Assembly: GCA_963678275.1 (NCBI GenBank)
Contig: OY782765.1
Coordinates: forward strand, 5,022,001 to 5,086,000
Source of the DNA: G963677445 sp963678275
GTDB lineage: Bacteria > Bacteroidota > Ignavibacteria > Ignavibacteriales > Melioribacteraceae
Direction: 5' to 3'
Length of the DNA: 64,000 nucleotides
This document shows positions 43,598 to 52,810 of the stretch, piece after piece. The position numbers and the translations under genes were made by a program. Numbering within the stretch: the stretch's first letter is position 1; every line of letters starts with the position of its first letter. The notes beneath the pieces are model-generated. The model worked only from the letters and a program-made list of their open reading frames with translations, ran no database searches and was not told the DNA's origin.

Positions 43598-44416
43598 TTA
43601 TAAACCAATAGCCGATTTAATTCCCACTACATAATATTTTACGAAGTAGTGTTCAAAATTGGTATATTGAAAGGAGCCGATGAGCTGGAGGTAGTCGGTC
43701 AGATCATATTCGGCGCGCAGGCCGTAAAAACTATCCTGTGTTTCCGGCTGACTGAAGATTGTCAGCTTATCGGGGTCGAAATAATGTCCTCTTTTTCCGG
43801 CCATTATTTCGGTGGAAAGATGCAGCTTTTTAACAGGATACCACCCCGCTTTCATATTTAGAGCAAATCTTTTATCTCCTATTGAGAGAATTGTATAATG
43901 AGGATTAAGGACAAAATAAAGATTTATTAAAGGATAATAAATTAATTTTGCCCCCGCCTGTTTTATACTGACAGGATATTCCCCCGATTGTTTAATATAT
44001 GTGAAATTAAGTCCGAAATAGAGAGGGCGGATATAATATAAAGCTTCGGCGTTAAAAAGATTCATGGTTTCATCATATTCCCAGGGTTCAGGAAGATAAT
44101 CATAATCACCCAGGGTCCGGGCGTAATTCAATTTCAGGTAGAAGGGATGGAATTGCAGCATACCTCCGGCAAAATAGGATTTCTGGAAATACTCAAATTC
44201 CTTATCCTGAATAATGAGATTATCAAAACCCAGAACGAGATAATCGGCTGTTTTGAAATTAAGAGTGGCATAAGCTGAGTGGGACCTCAGGAGCCTGTCG
44301 TTTGAATAATCCCCATAGGTGAAATAATAGGAGGGACGAAACCTGTCTGTATATGTCTGGGCCGAAACGGAATAAAAGATAGCGAGAGTCAACAATATAG
44401 GGAATAATCTTTTCAT
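43598..44416 (-). CDS. Outer-membrane beta-barrel protein, last gene of the seven-gene operon
   Basis: 272 aa with a clear signal peptide (MKRLFPILLTLAIFYSVSA followed by QTY). The mature part consists of alternating aromatic and polar residues with many Tyr (FRPSYYFTYGDYSNDR, YLVLGFDNLIIQ, FGLNFTYIKQSG), fitting an outer-membrane barrel of about 12 strands; YaiO-like barrels look similar, but I do not claim the family. Its ATG overlaps the stop of the TPR gene (ATGA, 44413-44416), so the two are made together. A TPR protein paired with a barrel suggests an envelope assembly or secretion pair for the operon's product. Confidence 0.8.
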   Translation of the reverse strand: MKRLFPILLTLAIFYSVSAQTYTDRFRPSYYFTYGDYSNDRLLRSHSAYATLNFKTADYLVLGFDNLIIQDKEFEYFQKSYFAGGMLQFHPFYLKLNYARTLGDYDYLPEPWEYDETMNLFNAEALYYIRPLYFGLNFTYIKQSGEYPVSIKQAGAKLIYYPLINLYFVLNPHYTILSIGDKRFALNMKAGWYPVKKLHLSTEIMAGKRGHYFDPDKLTIFSQPETQDSFYGLRAEYDLTDYLQLIGSFQYTNFEHYFVKYYVVGIKSAIGL

Positions 44417-45039
44417 TTCAGCAGCTCCAGCCCTTCTTTGGCGACATCACTTTCCGGATCAATAATAAGGGCGTTTATGAAAAGCTCTTTCGATTTCATT
44501 TTGCTTTCGGTGTAATAATAATACCAGGCCATGGAAAGGTTGGCTTCATAGTCGCCCGGGTAATTATGATAAACCTTTTCGAGGTAAGGTTTTGCCTTCG
44601 CGTATTCACTTCTGTTAAGGTATATCTGGCCTAACCGCAGGTTTGCCGAATAATTCCAGGGATCTTTAGTGAGAATTCCTACATAAATACGTTCAACATT
44701 ATCCCATTCATTAAGTGAAGCGAGGGGGTATGTAAGTCCGAGCAGCGATTCCGCGCTGTTATTGCTTATCCTAACCGCTTTCTGATAAAATTCAACAGAT
44801 TTATTATACTCACCTTTTAAATAATAGAGCCAGCCCATTCTGAGGTTGGTAAGATAATCACCGGCGTATTTATCATAAATTTTATTCATTATTTCAATCG
44901 CTTCCTCATAATCCTTATCCGTTTCTTCAAGGACCGAGGAGTAAAAAGCTTTATATTTTTCATCTGAAATTTCACCCGCGAAGAGAGTTGAAACCATCAG
45001 CGCGAAAATTATCGTGATCAATATATTTTTAGAGAACAT
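44413..45039 (-). CDS. Exported TPR-repeat protein
   Basis: 208 aa with a signal peptide (MFSKNILITIIFALMVSTLFA) and about four to five tetratricopeptide repeats from residue 50 on (LRMGWLYYLKGEYNKSVEFY, LRLGQIYLNRSEYAKAKPYL, LSMAWYYYYTESKMKSKELF). TPR domains bind peptides or partner proteins; here in the periplasm. It lies 2 bp after the urea transporter-M23 gene and overlaps the barrel gene by 4 bp. Confidence 0.87.
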   Translation of the reverse strand: MFSKNILITIIFALMVSTLFAGEISDEKYKAFYSSVLEETDKDYEEAIEIMNKIYDKYAGDYLTNLRMGWLYYLKGEYNKSVEFYQKAVRISNNSAESLLGLTYPLASLNEWDNVERIYVGILTKDPWNYSANLRLGQIYLNRSEYAKAKPYLEKVYHNYPGDYEANLSMAWYYYYTESKMKSKELFINALIIDPESDVAKEGLELLK

Positions 45040-45041
45040 AA

Positions 45042-47180
45042 TTATTCTCCCCTATTCTGGTTTATATTTGCTTTAAAATTAAGGTTATTCATCATAAAAT
45101 CATATTTCAGAAGTTTGCCGTTTTGGGAAATTTCAAGAGCCCCGGTTCCTTTTTCATTAAAGAAACTGAATATTCCTTTTCCCCGGTTTTCAAAATCGGA
45201 AAGTATAACAAAATTTTCTTCAGCATCGGGATTTTCACGAAAATGAAAATTTGCGCGTGAAGAGATAAGCTCGGAAAATACGAGGAAATATTCGGCGAGA
45301 AAACGGACAAAATTATTAACAGTAATCGACACGGGATATTCATCATCCCATGAGAGGTTTTCCATATAACCGAGCGGGACCCTTATGGCGAGAAGATAGA
45401 AGAAATAAAGGGCTGTTTTCTTCCTGCCGATATAATTGGAAAAATAAAAAACCTTTCCGCTGGGGTACATATAGGCAATATCTTTTTTATCATTTTCAAT
45501 ATACATCTGGTTGAGAATATCAACTTTGACTTCCCATTTTTCAGTCAGCTTTTCACCATCAAGTTCACAATCAATATTAAATTCATCGCCGAGTCGGAAT
45601 TTGAACGCTTTGAGCAGCGCCTTATGAGTTTCAATATTTCTTATATATGATTTTTCGGCGGGGTAGTTAAAAGCCTTCAGCCTGAAACTGCCGTTTGATT
45701 TCTCGAGATAATGAGCGAAAGGAAATTTATAAGTTTTATCACCTATTTTATCGGTAAGCTGAAACTGAAAATGGAGATGTGGCACAGGTGAACGTCCGCT
45801 GTTGCCGCAGCTCGCGATTATCTGTCCTTTTTTTATGCTGTCACCAATTCTTACTTTAATGCTTTCGGGCTTAAGATGAGAAGCGGATGAAAAAAGCCCT
45901 TCACCGTGGTCAATTACAATAGTATTGCCCCAGTTGGATTCAAGATTCACATCCCCGATCTGGTTATCGGATACATGATCGATCACTCTTACGACCTGGC
46001 CATCCAGCGGGGCCGCTACCGGAATATTATAACAGAAATAATCTTCGGGGTAATCTCCCTTGTCGCGGAAAGTTTTTTTCTCTTTGTCGGCAATTTCGAA
46101 ATCCCAGGCATATTTCCATTCTTCTTTGTGTGTAAGATTACCTTCAATTCCCTGTGTTATATACCATTCGCCGAAAAAGGGAAGCTCGGGGAAAAGCCGC
46201 AGGAATTTATCGAAACGGCGTTTTCTGTTCTGGTGATAATAATAATTCTGTTCGGGGGAGCCAGGTTTAAAATATAGCAAAGTAAGATCGGACTGTTCCT
46301 GCCTGAATTTGAGGCTGTAAATGGTTGAAAGAACCACCACATTAAAAGGGAAAACCAGGACCGGAAGCTGGTAGGCCGCCAGGAATTTTGTAAAAAATCC
46401 GGTAAAAACAATCACCATCAGAACCGAAAATACCAGGAGCACAGGTGTTTTACGGGAAACTATGACAAGGCTGCCTCCCAGGGCGAAAGAGGTCAGTATG
46501 GTGTTGAAGGAAGTCTGAATAAAAAAGGTCTGTGAATGATCGGGGAAGACCACCGACAGAAAAAGATAATTCAGAGTGTAAGCTATTATACTGTTAACAA
46601 AATTAACCCGGGAAAACAACATGACCGAAACAGCGAGGATTATCCCCGTATATATGGAAGACTGAAAGAGGATAAGCGCGTAGGACTGAAAGAATGTTTT
46701 TATAAATGTGGGCAGAATATTATCCAGAAAAGAAATTTCTATCTCGAAACCTTTGAAGAGCACAGAATTGTAATTGGTAAGAAAAATAAAGAATATATAA
46801 AGGGATATAATAAAAGGAAGACTTAATCCCGGCAGGTTAAAAGATTCTTCGAGATAATGTTCGAGCACGACAGATATAAAGAATGTTACGACCACAAAAA
46901 GAGCGACAATAAGAATCATAAAAGGAGTAAGCTGGAAGTAGAAAGAGGATGCTGCTCCGAAAAGAATTCCGTTAAAGCCGTAAAATCCGCTTCTTATTTT
47001 ATCACGGTCATATTTAAGGTAAAGGGCCAGCAGGTTTGATATTACTACTCCCCCCAGGGCCATCGCTCCCATTTCGGGGATGACAAAAGTTGAGAGCATT
47101 GCCGCTATACCAAACCATTTGCGGCTGCTGAAAAAGATCTGCGCGTAGCTGTATATTATTGAATCAGCAAAAAACTGCAT
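45042..47180 (-). CDS. Urea transporter-like membrane domain fused to an M23 peptidase domain
   Basis: 712-aa fusion. Residues about 1-300 form a multi-helix membrane domain of the urea transporter (UT) type, with the paired repeats GFYGFNGILFGAASSFYF and TILTSFALGGSLVIVS; UT proteins are channels for urea or small amides. Residues about 340-490 form an M23 (LytM/lysostaphin-like) zinc peptidase domain with all ligand positions: His in NLTHKEEWKYAWDFEI with its Asp, SHLKPESI, and PHLHFQF. A C-terminal domain of 200 aa (from FRLGDEFNIDCELDGEK) is of unknown type. M23 enzymes cut peptide bonds next to Gly or in peptidoglycan. It lies 13 bp after the decarboxylase gene. Channel and peptidase in one chain suggest release and processing of a peptide in the periplasm. 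Confidence 0.85.
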   Translation of the reverse strand: MQFFADSIIYSYAQIFFSSRKWFGIAAMLSTFVIPEMGAMALGGVVISNLLALYLKYDRDKIRSGFYGFNGILFGAASSFYFQLTPFMILIVALFVVVTFFISVVLEHYLEESFNLPGLSLPFIISLYIFFIFLTNYNSVLFKGFEIEISFLDNILPTFIKTFFQSYALILFQSSIYTGIILAVSVMLFSRVNFVNSIIAYTLNYLFLSVVFPDHSQTFFIQTSFNTILTSFALGGSLVIVSRKTPVLLVFSVLMVIVFTGFFTKFLAAYQLPVLVFPFNVVVLSTIYSLKFRQEQSDLTLLYFKPGSPEQNYYYHQNRKRRFDKFLRLFPELPFFGEWYITQGIEGNLTHKEEWKYAWDFEIADKEKKTFRDKGDYPEDYFCYNIPVAAPLDGQVVRVIDHVSDNQIGDVNLESNWGNTIVIDHGEGLFSSASHLKPESIKVRIGDSIKKGQIIASCGNSGRSPVPHLHFQFQLTDKIGDKTYKFPFAHYLEKSNGSFRLKAFNYPAEKSYIRNIETHKALLKAFKFRLGDEFNIDCELDGEKLTEKWEVKVDILNQMYIENDKKDIAYMYPSGKVFYFSNYIGRKKTALYFFYLLAIRVPLGYMENLSWDDEYPVSITVNNFVRFLAEYFLVFSELISSRANFHFRENPDAEENFVILSDFENRGKGIFSFFNEKGTGALEISQNGKLLKYDFMMNNLNFKANINQNRGE

Positions 47181-47193
47181 ATCATCCTCTCGG

Positions 47194-48558
47194 TTACCGA
47201 AGTTTGAATTCTTTTAATTTATCGGGCATGCTTTCCATCGACATGATGTAATCGAGCGATTCGGTATCTCTGATAAGTTCCACCGAACCATCTTCCATAA
47301 CCATTACAATGCGGGGGCGGAGGGTAATAAACTGCATCCACTGCGTCATGTTATAGGCCCCTACATTACTGATGACCACATGCTCACCTTTTTTTAAGGA
47401 TGGCAGAACGATATTTTCCCTGATACAATCGATATTCATACAAAGGGGACCGTAAATAGCGGTATTTTCGGTATTCATCCCTGATTGCTGACCCGGTACA
47501 ATTTTATGTTTATACCAGAAACTGGTAAAGAGAATATTAACTCCAGCGTCAATTATTGTAGCTTTTTTCCCGTCGGAAAGACGTTTGTTGGCGATAACAG
47601 TGCTGATAAGATAACCCGCGTCATCAATAAGCGCGCGTCCGCTTTCGAGAATAAGCATCGGCATTTCTTCAAAAGAAAGTTTCAGTTCGAACAAAGCCGA
47701 AGTAATAGCGTCGGCATATTGTTCCATTGAGGGCAAAGTTTCTTCGGCAGGCAGGTATTGTCCCAGAAGAGTGTTATTGGAAGGAAGTCCGCCGCCCATA
47801 TCTATATAATCGGGGATAAAATCATATTGTTCATTAAGCTGATTTACAATGTTAACAAGTTTAGAGGCCGCGATTTTATATGATTCGGTTGTCATCATAT
47901 AGGTGCCGATATGTGTATGCAGCCCTACAAGGTTCAGCTTTTCATTGGAAAGGATTCTGCGGGCGGCTTCGAGCGCTTCCCCGTTTTCGAAGTTGAAGCC
48001 GAAACGGTCCCATTTGGGATAGATTCCGGTATCCATATTGATACGGATGGCAACGTCAGCTTTTTTATTCATTTTGTTGGTCAACTCGATGATCTGGTAG
48101 AGTTCATCAAAATGGTCTATGTGAATTTTTGCCTTTTCATTGATAGATTTGATCAGGGCTTCTTCATTTTTATCGGGGCCGTTAAAGATTATGTTCTTTC
48201 CTTCGATACCAAGCTTGCGCGCCCTGTCATATTCAAATTCTGAAACCACTTCGGCCCATGAGCCTTCCTGATGGAAAACCGAACATACAGCGTTAAGGTA
48301 ATTTGTTTTATAAGACCATGCGAACTGCACTTTCGGATAACGGTTTTTGAAAATTCTAAGCGCGTTCTGCTGGTTTTCTCTTATCTGTCTTTCAGATAAA
48401 ACAAAAAGAGGAGAGCCATATTTATCGGTAAGATTTTTAATGGATATTCCATCTATATCGAGTTTGGGAGTTCCGGGTAAACCGCTCCCTATTTTATTCA
48501 TAAGCCCGGAAAGTTGTTTTACGATCACGGGTCTTTCATATCTTTTTTTCTCAGACAT
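47194..48558 (-). CDS. PLP-dependent decarboxylase (LysA/alanine racemase-fold type)
   Basis: 454-aa fold-III PLP enzyme. The cofactor Lys is Lys84 in AWSYKTNYLNA; the Gly-rich phosphate loop is in DMGGGLPSNN; the C-terminal barrel has ESGRALIDDAGYLI and YGPLCMNIDCI. This is the pattern of diaminopimelate/ornithine/arginine decarboxylases, but the substrate is not predictable. It is flanked by an ATP-grasp gene (8-bp overlap) and the UT-M23 gene (13 bp), not by lysine genes, so it is more likely part of a dedicated pathway than the LysA of lysine synthesis. An N-terminal extension of about 35 aa precedes the usual start of the fold. Confidence 0.88.
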   Translation of the reverse strand: MSEKKRYERPVIVKQLSGLMNKIGSGLPGTPKLDIDGISIKNLTDKYGSPLFVLSERQIRENQQNALRIFKNRYPKVQFAWSYKTNYLNAVCSVFHQEGSWAEVVSEFEYDRARKLGIEGKNIIFNGPDKNEEALIKSINEKAKIHIDHFDELYQIIELTNKMNKKADVAIRINMDTGIYPKWDRFGFNFENGEALEAARRILSNEKLNLVGLHTHIGTYMMTTESYKIAASKLVNIVNQLNEQYDFIPDYIDMGGGLPSNNTLLGQYLPAEETLPSMEQYADAITSALFELKLSFEEMPMLILESGRALIDDAGYLISTVIANKRLSDGKKATIIDAGVNILFTSFWYKHKIVPGQQSGMNTENTAIYGPLCMNIDCIRENIVLPSLKKGEHVVISNVGAYNMTQWMQFITLRPRIVMVMEDGSVELIRDTESLDYIMSMESMPDKLKEFKLR

Positions 48559-49594
48559 TTTTCAACATCCCTTTTACAGTTAGTTCTTCAAAATTTTTAA
48601 TGTTTGTTATATGATCCCAGGAATAACGGATAAAAATTGTTCCTGTGCTGTATTTTGTCCAGGGATCAGGTTTATTGCCGGTGGCGAGTTTAACCAGCGA
48701 CCAGGGGAGGTTTTGTCCCGCCGCTACGGCGAGATATACCCATGCGGGCAGCCTCGGATTTATTTCGACAAGATAATATTCATTGCTCGATTCTTCTTTT
48801 ATAAACTCAAGTTCAGTTCCGCTCCGCCAGTTGAGGCTGCGCATAATTTTATCGGAAAGGGAAATAAGTTTTTCATCATCGATCGAAATTCCGGCCCATC
48901 CTTTTCCTTTGTCGGTTATATACATTTTTTTCATCGGAACAGCGCCGATAGTTTCACCTGTGCCATCCCCGACCGCGGCTACATTATATTCATCACCTTT
49001 GAGGAATTCCTGGATAATTACAGGCACACCCCATTTAAAGCTGATCTTTTTGAAGGCGGTAACAGCTTCATCAAAATTATTTACAATATAGGCGTCGTAA
49101 AAAATTCCCTTAACCGCTACCGGGTATTCAAACTCAGATGATATTTTGTAGAGGTCCTGAAGTGAATTGGCAAGGATATTTTTCGGAGCTTTAATATCAT
49201 ACTTCTGGCAGAACTCATATAGTTTATCCTTGCTTCTCATATTCAACTGATCCTGTGTGGGGAGGAACATTTTTATTCCCAGTTCTTTCAGTTTCGGTTC
49301 GAGCTTGATAAATCCGTAAAGTTCACTGTCGAGAGTTGGAATAATCACATCAATTTTTTCCTCTTCATGGATTTCTTTCAGCCGGTTGAATAAATTTTCA
49401 AGTCCGCTTGAAGGATAGGGGATAAGGTAACTTTTAGGGGTCACCTCTTTCATATAGGCGCCCGGTTCGAGAGTGTCATAAATAAGGCCAATTATCTCGC
49501 CGTCAAATTCGGGTGAATCCTTAATGCCTCTGATTACCGGCACTCCGGGGCCGGGACTGTCTATGTTATTCAATCCTGTTACCGCGATTTTCAT
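48551..49594 (-). CDS. ATP-grasp ligase, CarB-like
   Basis: 347-aa ligase. N-terminal nucleotide-like fold (MKIAVTGLNNIDSPGPGVPV), then the ATP-grasp core: the ATP-binding Lys in EYPVAVKGIFYDAY, the VIIQEFLKGDEYNV strand, and the metal ligands in YYLVEINPRLPAWVY. ATP-grasp enzymes activate a carboxylate as acyl phosphate and join it to an amine. Overlaps of 4 bp with the PqqD gene and 8 bp with the decarboxylase gene indicate tight coupling. With PqqD next to it, a peptide substrate is likely, for example ligation of an amino acid to a peptide. Confidence 0.9.
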   Translation of the reverse strand: MKIAVTGLNNIDSPGPGVPVIRGIKDSPEFDGEIIGLIYDTLEPGAYMKEVTPKSYLIPYPSSGLENLFNRLKEIHEEEKIDVIIPTLDSELYGFIKLEPKLKELGIKMFLPTQDQLNMRSKDKLYEFCQKYDIKAPKNILANSLQDLYKISSEFEYPVAVKGIFYDAYIVNNFDEAVTAFKKISFKWGVPVIIQEFLKGDEYNVAAVGDGTGETIGAVPMKKMYITDKGKGWAGISIDDEKLISLSDKIMRSLNWRSGTELEFIKEESSNEYYLVEINPRLPAWVYLAVAAGQNLPWSLVKLATGNKPDPWTKYSTGTIFIRYSWDHITNIKNFEELTVKGMLKNV

Positions 49595-49845
49595 ATTTCC
49601 TGCACCAGTTTATGGGTTTTTAATTGGTTTACAAATTCAATAATATCTTTTTCGATGGTAATTTTATCCACATCATATTCTTCAAGAAAGATATCAAGAA
49701 TTTCTTCCGTTGTTTTACGGTTCTGGAGTTCTTTCAGTATCCTTCTGCCCGATTCATTCATGGTGAATGTTTCACCGGTTCCGGGTACAAAAAGAAAACC
49801 TGTTTCACTTACCGCCAGGTTTGCGGGTATTATGTATGCGCTCAT
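49591..49845 (-). CDS. PqqD family peptide chaperone
   Basis: 84-aa winged-helix-like protein of the PqqD family, which binds leader peptides and presents them to tailoring enzymes. The ATG at 49845 is chosen over a GTG at 49854 because AAAGGTG lies before it. Family pattern: LAVSETGFLFVPGTGETFTM, then NESGRRILKELQNRKTTEEI and IEKDIIEFVNQLKTHKLV. It overlaps the ATP-grasp gene by 4 bp (ATGA) and lies 12 bp after the secreted protein gene. No radical SAM gene is adjacent. Confidence 0.88.
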   Translation of the reverse strand: MSAYIIPANLAVSETGFLFVPGTGETFTMNESGRRILKELQNRKTTEEILDIFLEEYDVDKITIEKDIIEFVNQLKTHKLVQEI

Positions 49846-49857
49846 GCTTGGCACCTT

Positions 49858-50712
49858 TTATTTAATCAATAACATTTTTTTCGAACTTCTGTTAAAGCCC
49901 GCTTCAATTGTATAAAAATATGCTCCTGCCGAAACCTTAAGGCCCGACTGGTTTTTACCATCCCAAGTAACCTGGTAAGTCCCCGGTGACTGGTTTCCCT
50001 GCCTGAATGACTTTATCATTTCTCCCTTTACATCATATATTCTGATAGTTACAGTTTCCTGGCTGTCGAGGGTATAACCAATGGTTGTTGAGGGATTGAA
50101 TGGATTGGGGTAATTCTGTGAAAGCTCAAAGCGGGTCTGAATTACCTGGTCATTAACTCCCGTCAAAGATACACCGGTATTATAAGACTGCAAAATGTAG
50201 CTGTTAAAATTTGGATAATCGTAACGAACGAAGGTGCACTCAAGGGTGTTGTCTCCATCCGCGTCCCATATTGTCGGGTAATCGTAAGAATAAGATTCGT
50301 TATCCATTTCGAGGAGGATATCCCCGGTGACAATGTCGAAAATTTTGAATGAATAACGATATGGCTCAGCCGATCCATATTGAGACATTACGTAAAACTC
50401 GGTATATCCGTCCCCGGTAAGATCAGTCCCCAGGGAATAAAGAAGGTAACCTCCATCCATTTCCTCCTGTGTGAAATTGTAGGTATATTCAGGGGTAACA
50501 GAATATGGACCTGAAGTTATACTGAAGGTGAATTCATCGAGCCTGTAGAACCGGGCCGAATTGGCATTGCCTGAAAAATCGAATGTCAGCCATCCCGATA
50601 CCACATAATAATTTAGCTGGGTCGAATTCCATTCACTTTGCCACTGTGAGAAAATGAGTGAGTTAATTAAGAGGGTAAAAAAGAGCGTAGTTTTTGTGAG
50701 TTGTTTTAACAT
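49858..50712 (-). CDS. Type IX-secreted protein, first gene of the seven-gene operon
   Basis: 284-aa secreted protein. The ATG at 50712 is preferred over a TTG at 50736: GGTGGGG precedes it and a signal peptide follows (MLKQLTKTTLFFTLLINSLI, cut near FSQW). The middle part has VCBS/FG-GAP-like segments (GTDLTGDGYTEFYVMSQYG, WDADGDNTLECTFVRYD) with Asp-rich loops. The C terminus is a type A sorting domain (LSQNYPNPFNPSTTIGYTL to KKMLLIK). It lies 12 bp before the PqqD gene on the same strand, so it may be the surface partner or target of the pathway, or merely cotranscribed. Confidence 0.87.
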   Translation of the reverse strand: MLKQLTKTTLFFTLLINSLIFSQWQSEWNSTQLNYYVVSGWLTFDFSGNANSARFYRLDEFTFSITSGPYSVTPEYTYNFTQEEMDGGYLLYSLGTDLTGDGYTEFYVMSQYGSAEPYRYSFKIFDIVTGDILLEMDNESYSYDYPTIWDADGDNTLECTFVRYDYPNFNSYILQSYNTGVSLTGVNDQVIQTRFELSQNYPNPFNPSTTIGYTLDSQETVTIRIYDVKGEMIKSFRQGNQSPGTYQVTWDGKNQSGLKVSAGAYFYTIEAGFNRSSKKMLLIK

Positions 50713-52356
50713 GATCCCCACCAGGTTAGTTAACAATTAATTTTATTTTCTTATGTCTGCTTTTATGACAAGACGATGATAAAAAAGGTTTAAAAGCCTG
50801 GAATAAATATAATTGAATTTATGAAATAAATGTGATGAATATCAACAGAATGAGTATGAGCAAGAGTATTCCTAAATATTCAATTTCCGCGCAAATCAAT
50901 GAACAATGAACATCTAAAGGCAAAGAATACCGCGGATTTTTCTGATTTCACTGATTTCTCAGATATGGCCAGAAAAAAATGCCACTAAATCACTAAAACA
51001 CCAAATCTCACAAAAAAGATCAAAAAGCCTTTTTCCCTGATTTTTTAACCTTAAGAGCAAAGGCAGTTCTCTCTGAAAAAATAACAGAACAGGATTACGG
51101 GGATTGTTTTGATGAACAGGATGAAGGAGGTGGGCGGAAGGATGGGCGATTTTTTGAGTTGATGCGGAGAAGAATTGCTGATCTGTAAACCTGCCGAGCC
51201 GGAAGTGAAGAGCGGTTAGCGGAAAGTGAAGAATAATGAATATTTCTCTGATTTTTTAAAAACCTGATTTCGATGGCTAACTTATATCAGTCAGTCTTTT
51301 TTATCCCCACAATCAAATGCTTTGCTCTTTCTGCGAGCATTCCAATATCCCGATGGAAATATTGCCCCGTTTAAATAAGGTTAATAAGGTTTGATTTTAT
51401 TGGGTGGTTACCTCTGCTACTAAGGTTAAGAATAAAGAATAAGGTTTTTCCCACCTTTATTTGCTCTCTTTCTTGCCGAGGTTTCGAATATAATTCTGCG
51501 TGAGTAATATTGTGTAGCTGACGGCACACCTGGTCATTTTCTAATATTTTTTCTATCGATATTTTGCCCCTGACGGGGCAATTTTATGCGACTAAATCTT
51601 TTTGTCCCGTTAGGGACATCATATTGGCAAAAAAGGAAAAAGCTGGAAATGTTGTGTGCCGTCAGGTACACAATATTTATATATCTAACTACAACTATCA
51701 TCAAAGACTTACAGCCTGAATAGAACGTGTTCATATTCCAAATTACACACTAAAAATATTGCCATCTTGTGTAGATTTTTACCGCTAATTTGATAATCAT
51801 AAACCGGATGAGCCGGAACCAAATGGAAATATTCATAATTTTAATCATAAACTGGCAAAGCCAGAAAAAATGAATCCTAAAAAAAATCGTACTCGTTCTC
51901 GTAATCGTGCTTCGTACTCGTCTTTACCAAAATGCTCAGGTTATTCGAGAACGATGACGATTACGAGTACCGCTTCGCCCCCAGGGGGATGTTCCATGAG
52001 TACTATAAAATTTTGCCATTTTGCGTAGAATTTAACTCCTTACTTAGTAATTCCCCCGGTGATACAAAATAAACAACTCATCAGCCATCTCAATCCGGTC
52101 ATTGTACCTGTACCCGCTTTATTTTTCAGGTAAATTTTTCAAGTGCGGGTATGGCTCATTTTTGTTGACGAGGATGGTTCAGGATTTTGTTATTTTGCGC
52201 AAGAACAGAATTTGTGATGTGCCTGATTCGACTATACCGATTCTTTATTCCCTGTCGATCTTTGAACCTTGATTAAAGGATTTAAGGATTACCTGATTAT
52301 TTTTCGGTATCGGTATCGGTATCGGTATCGGTATCGGTATCGTTTTGGGGTAAATT
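50713..52356. other. Repeat-filled spacer upstream of the seven-gene operon
   Basis: 1.6 kb without a supported gene. It contains the AACCTTAAGAGCAAAGG and AATAAAGAATAAGGTTTTTC type segments (51040, 51430), GTCCCGTTAGGGAC hairpins (51600 region), degenerate and good REP-like copies (51752, 52013), the CTCGTTCTCGTAATCGTGC stretch (51895-51970) and the hexamer array at its end. The operon promoter must lie near 50713-50800, but I cannot fix it. Confidence 0.65.
52305..52340. repeat. Tandem hexamer array CGGTAT, 6 units
   Basis: Six perfect CGGTAT units ending 16 bp before the stop codon of the minus-strand gene at 52357. Confidence 0.95.
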
Positions 52357-52809
52357 TTAATTTTTATCTCTTGTTTCGAAAAAATTAATTTTAACATTTT
52401 TTACAATTTTGTTATCAGGCTTATCTGAATCGCTTTCCATATTGGCGTAACCTTTGGATACATATAAATTGAGTTTCTTATTCGTTTCCCAGGAAACAGA
52501 ATCCACACCCCAATCAGCCAATTTCAGGATATTGCCCTCCAGTGGGTAATCTTCATCATAATTTACCAATGACATAGAAACTGTAGTATAACCCAAAGAT
52601 CCCGCAACGTAATGATAGAACCCGATTTTCCCGGATGAATCAGGAGAAAAATACTCTTTCAGGATTATTCTGTTCTTTTTATTCCATACAGATTTTGAAA
52701 ACTCGCCTGCAGTATCGGCAATAGTATAAACTCCATAACCGATATATATCAGCAATCCGCCGATCAGGATAAAAAAGAAAATTATAATAAACTTCAGACT
52801 TTTATCCAT
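52357..52809 (-). CDS. Hypothetical single-pass membrane protein, 150 aa
   Basis: Not recognised. One N-terminal membrane helix (FIIIFFFILIGGLLIYIGYGV) anchors a soluble domain that is outside the cytoplasm by the positive-inside rule (DKSLK before the helix). It follows the lipoprotein gene with a 1-bp gap and is of about the same size, so the two probably act together. A soluble part with SWETNKKLNLYVSKGYANM is strand-rich. The stop codon lies just after the hexamer array. Confidence 0.75.
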   Translation of the reverse strand: MDKSLKFIIIFFFILIGGLLIYIGYGVYTIADTAGEFSKSVWNKKNRIILKEYFSPDSSGKIGFYHYVAGSLGYTTVSMSLVNYDEDYPLEGNILKLADWGVDSVSWETNKKLNLYVSKGYANMESDSDKPDNKIVKNVKINFFETRDKN

Positions 52810-52810
52810 A

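Noticed and set aside
48611..49141. 176-aa plus-strand frame
   Set aside because: Antisense to the ATP-grasp gene, whose motifs are complete.
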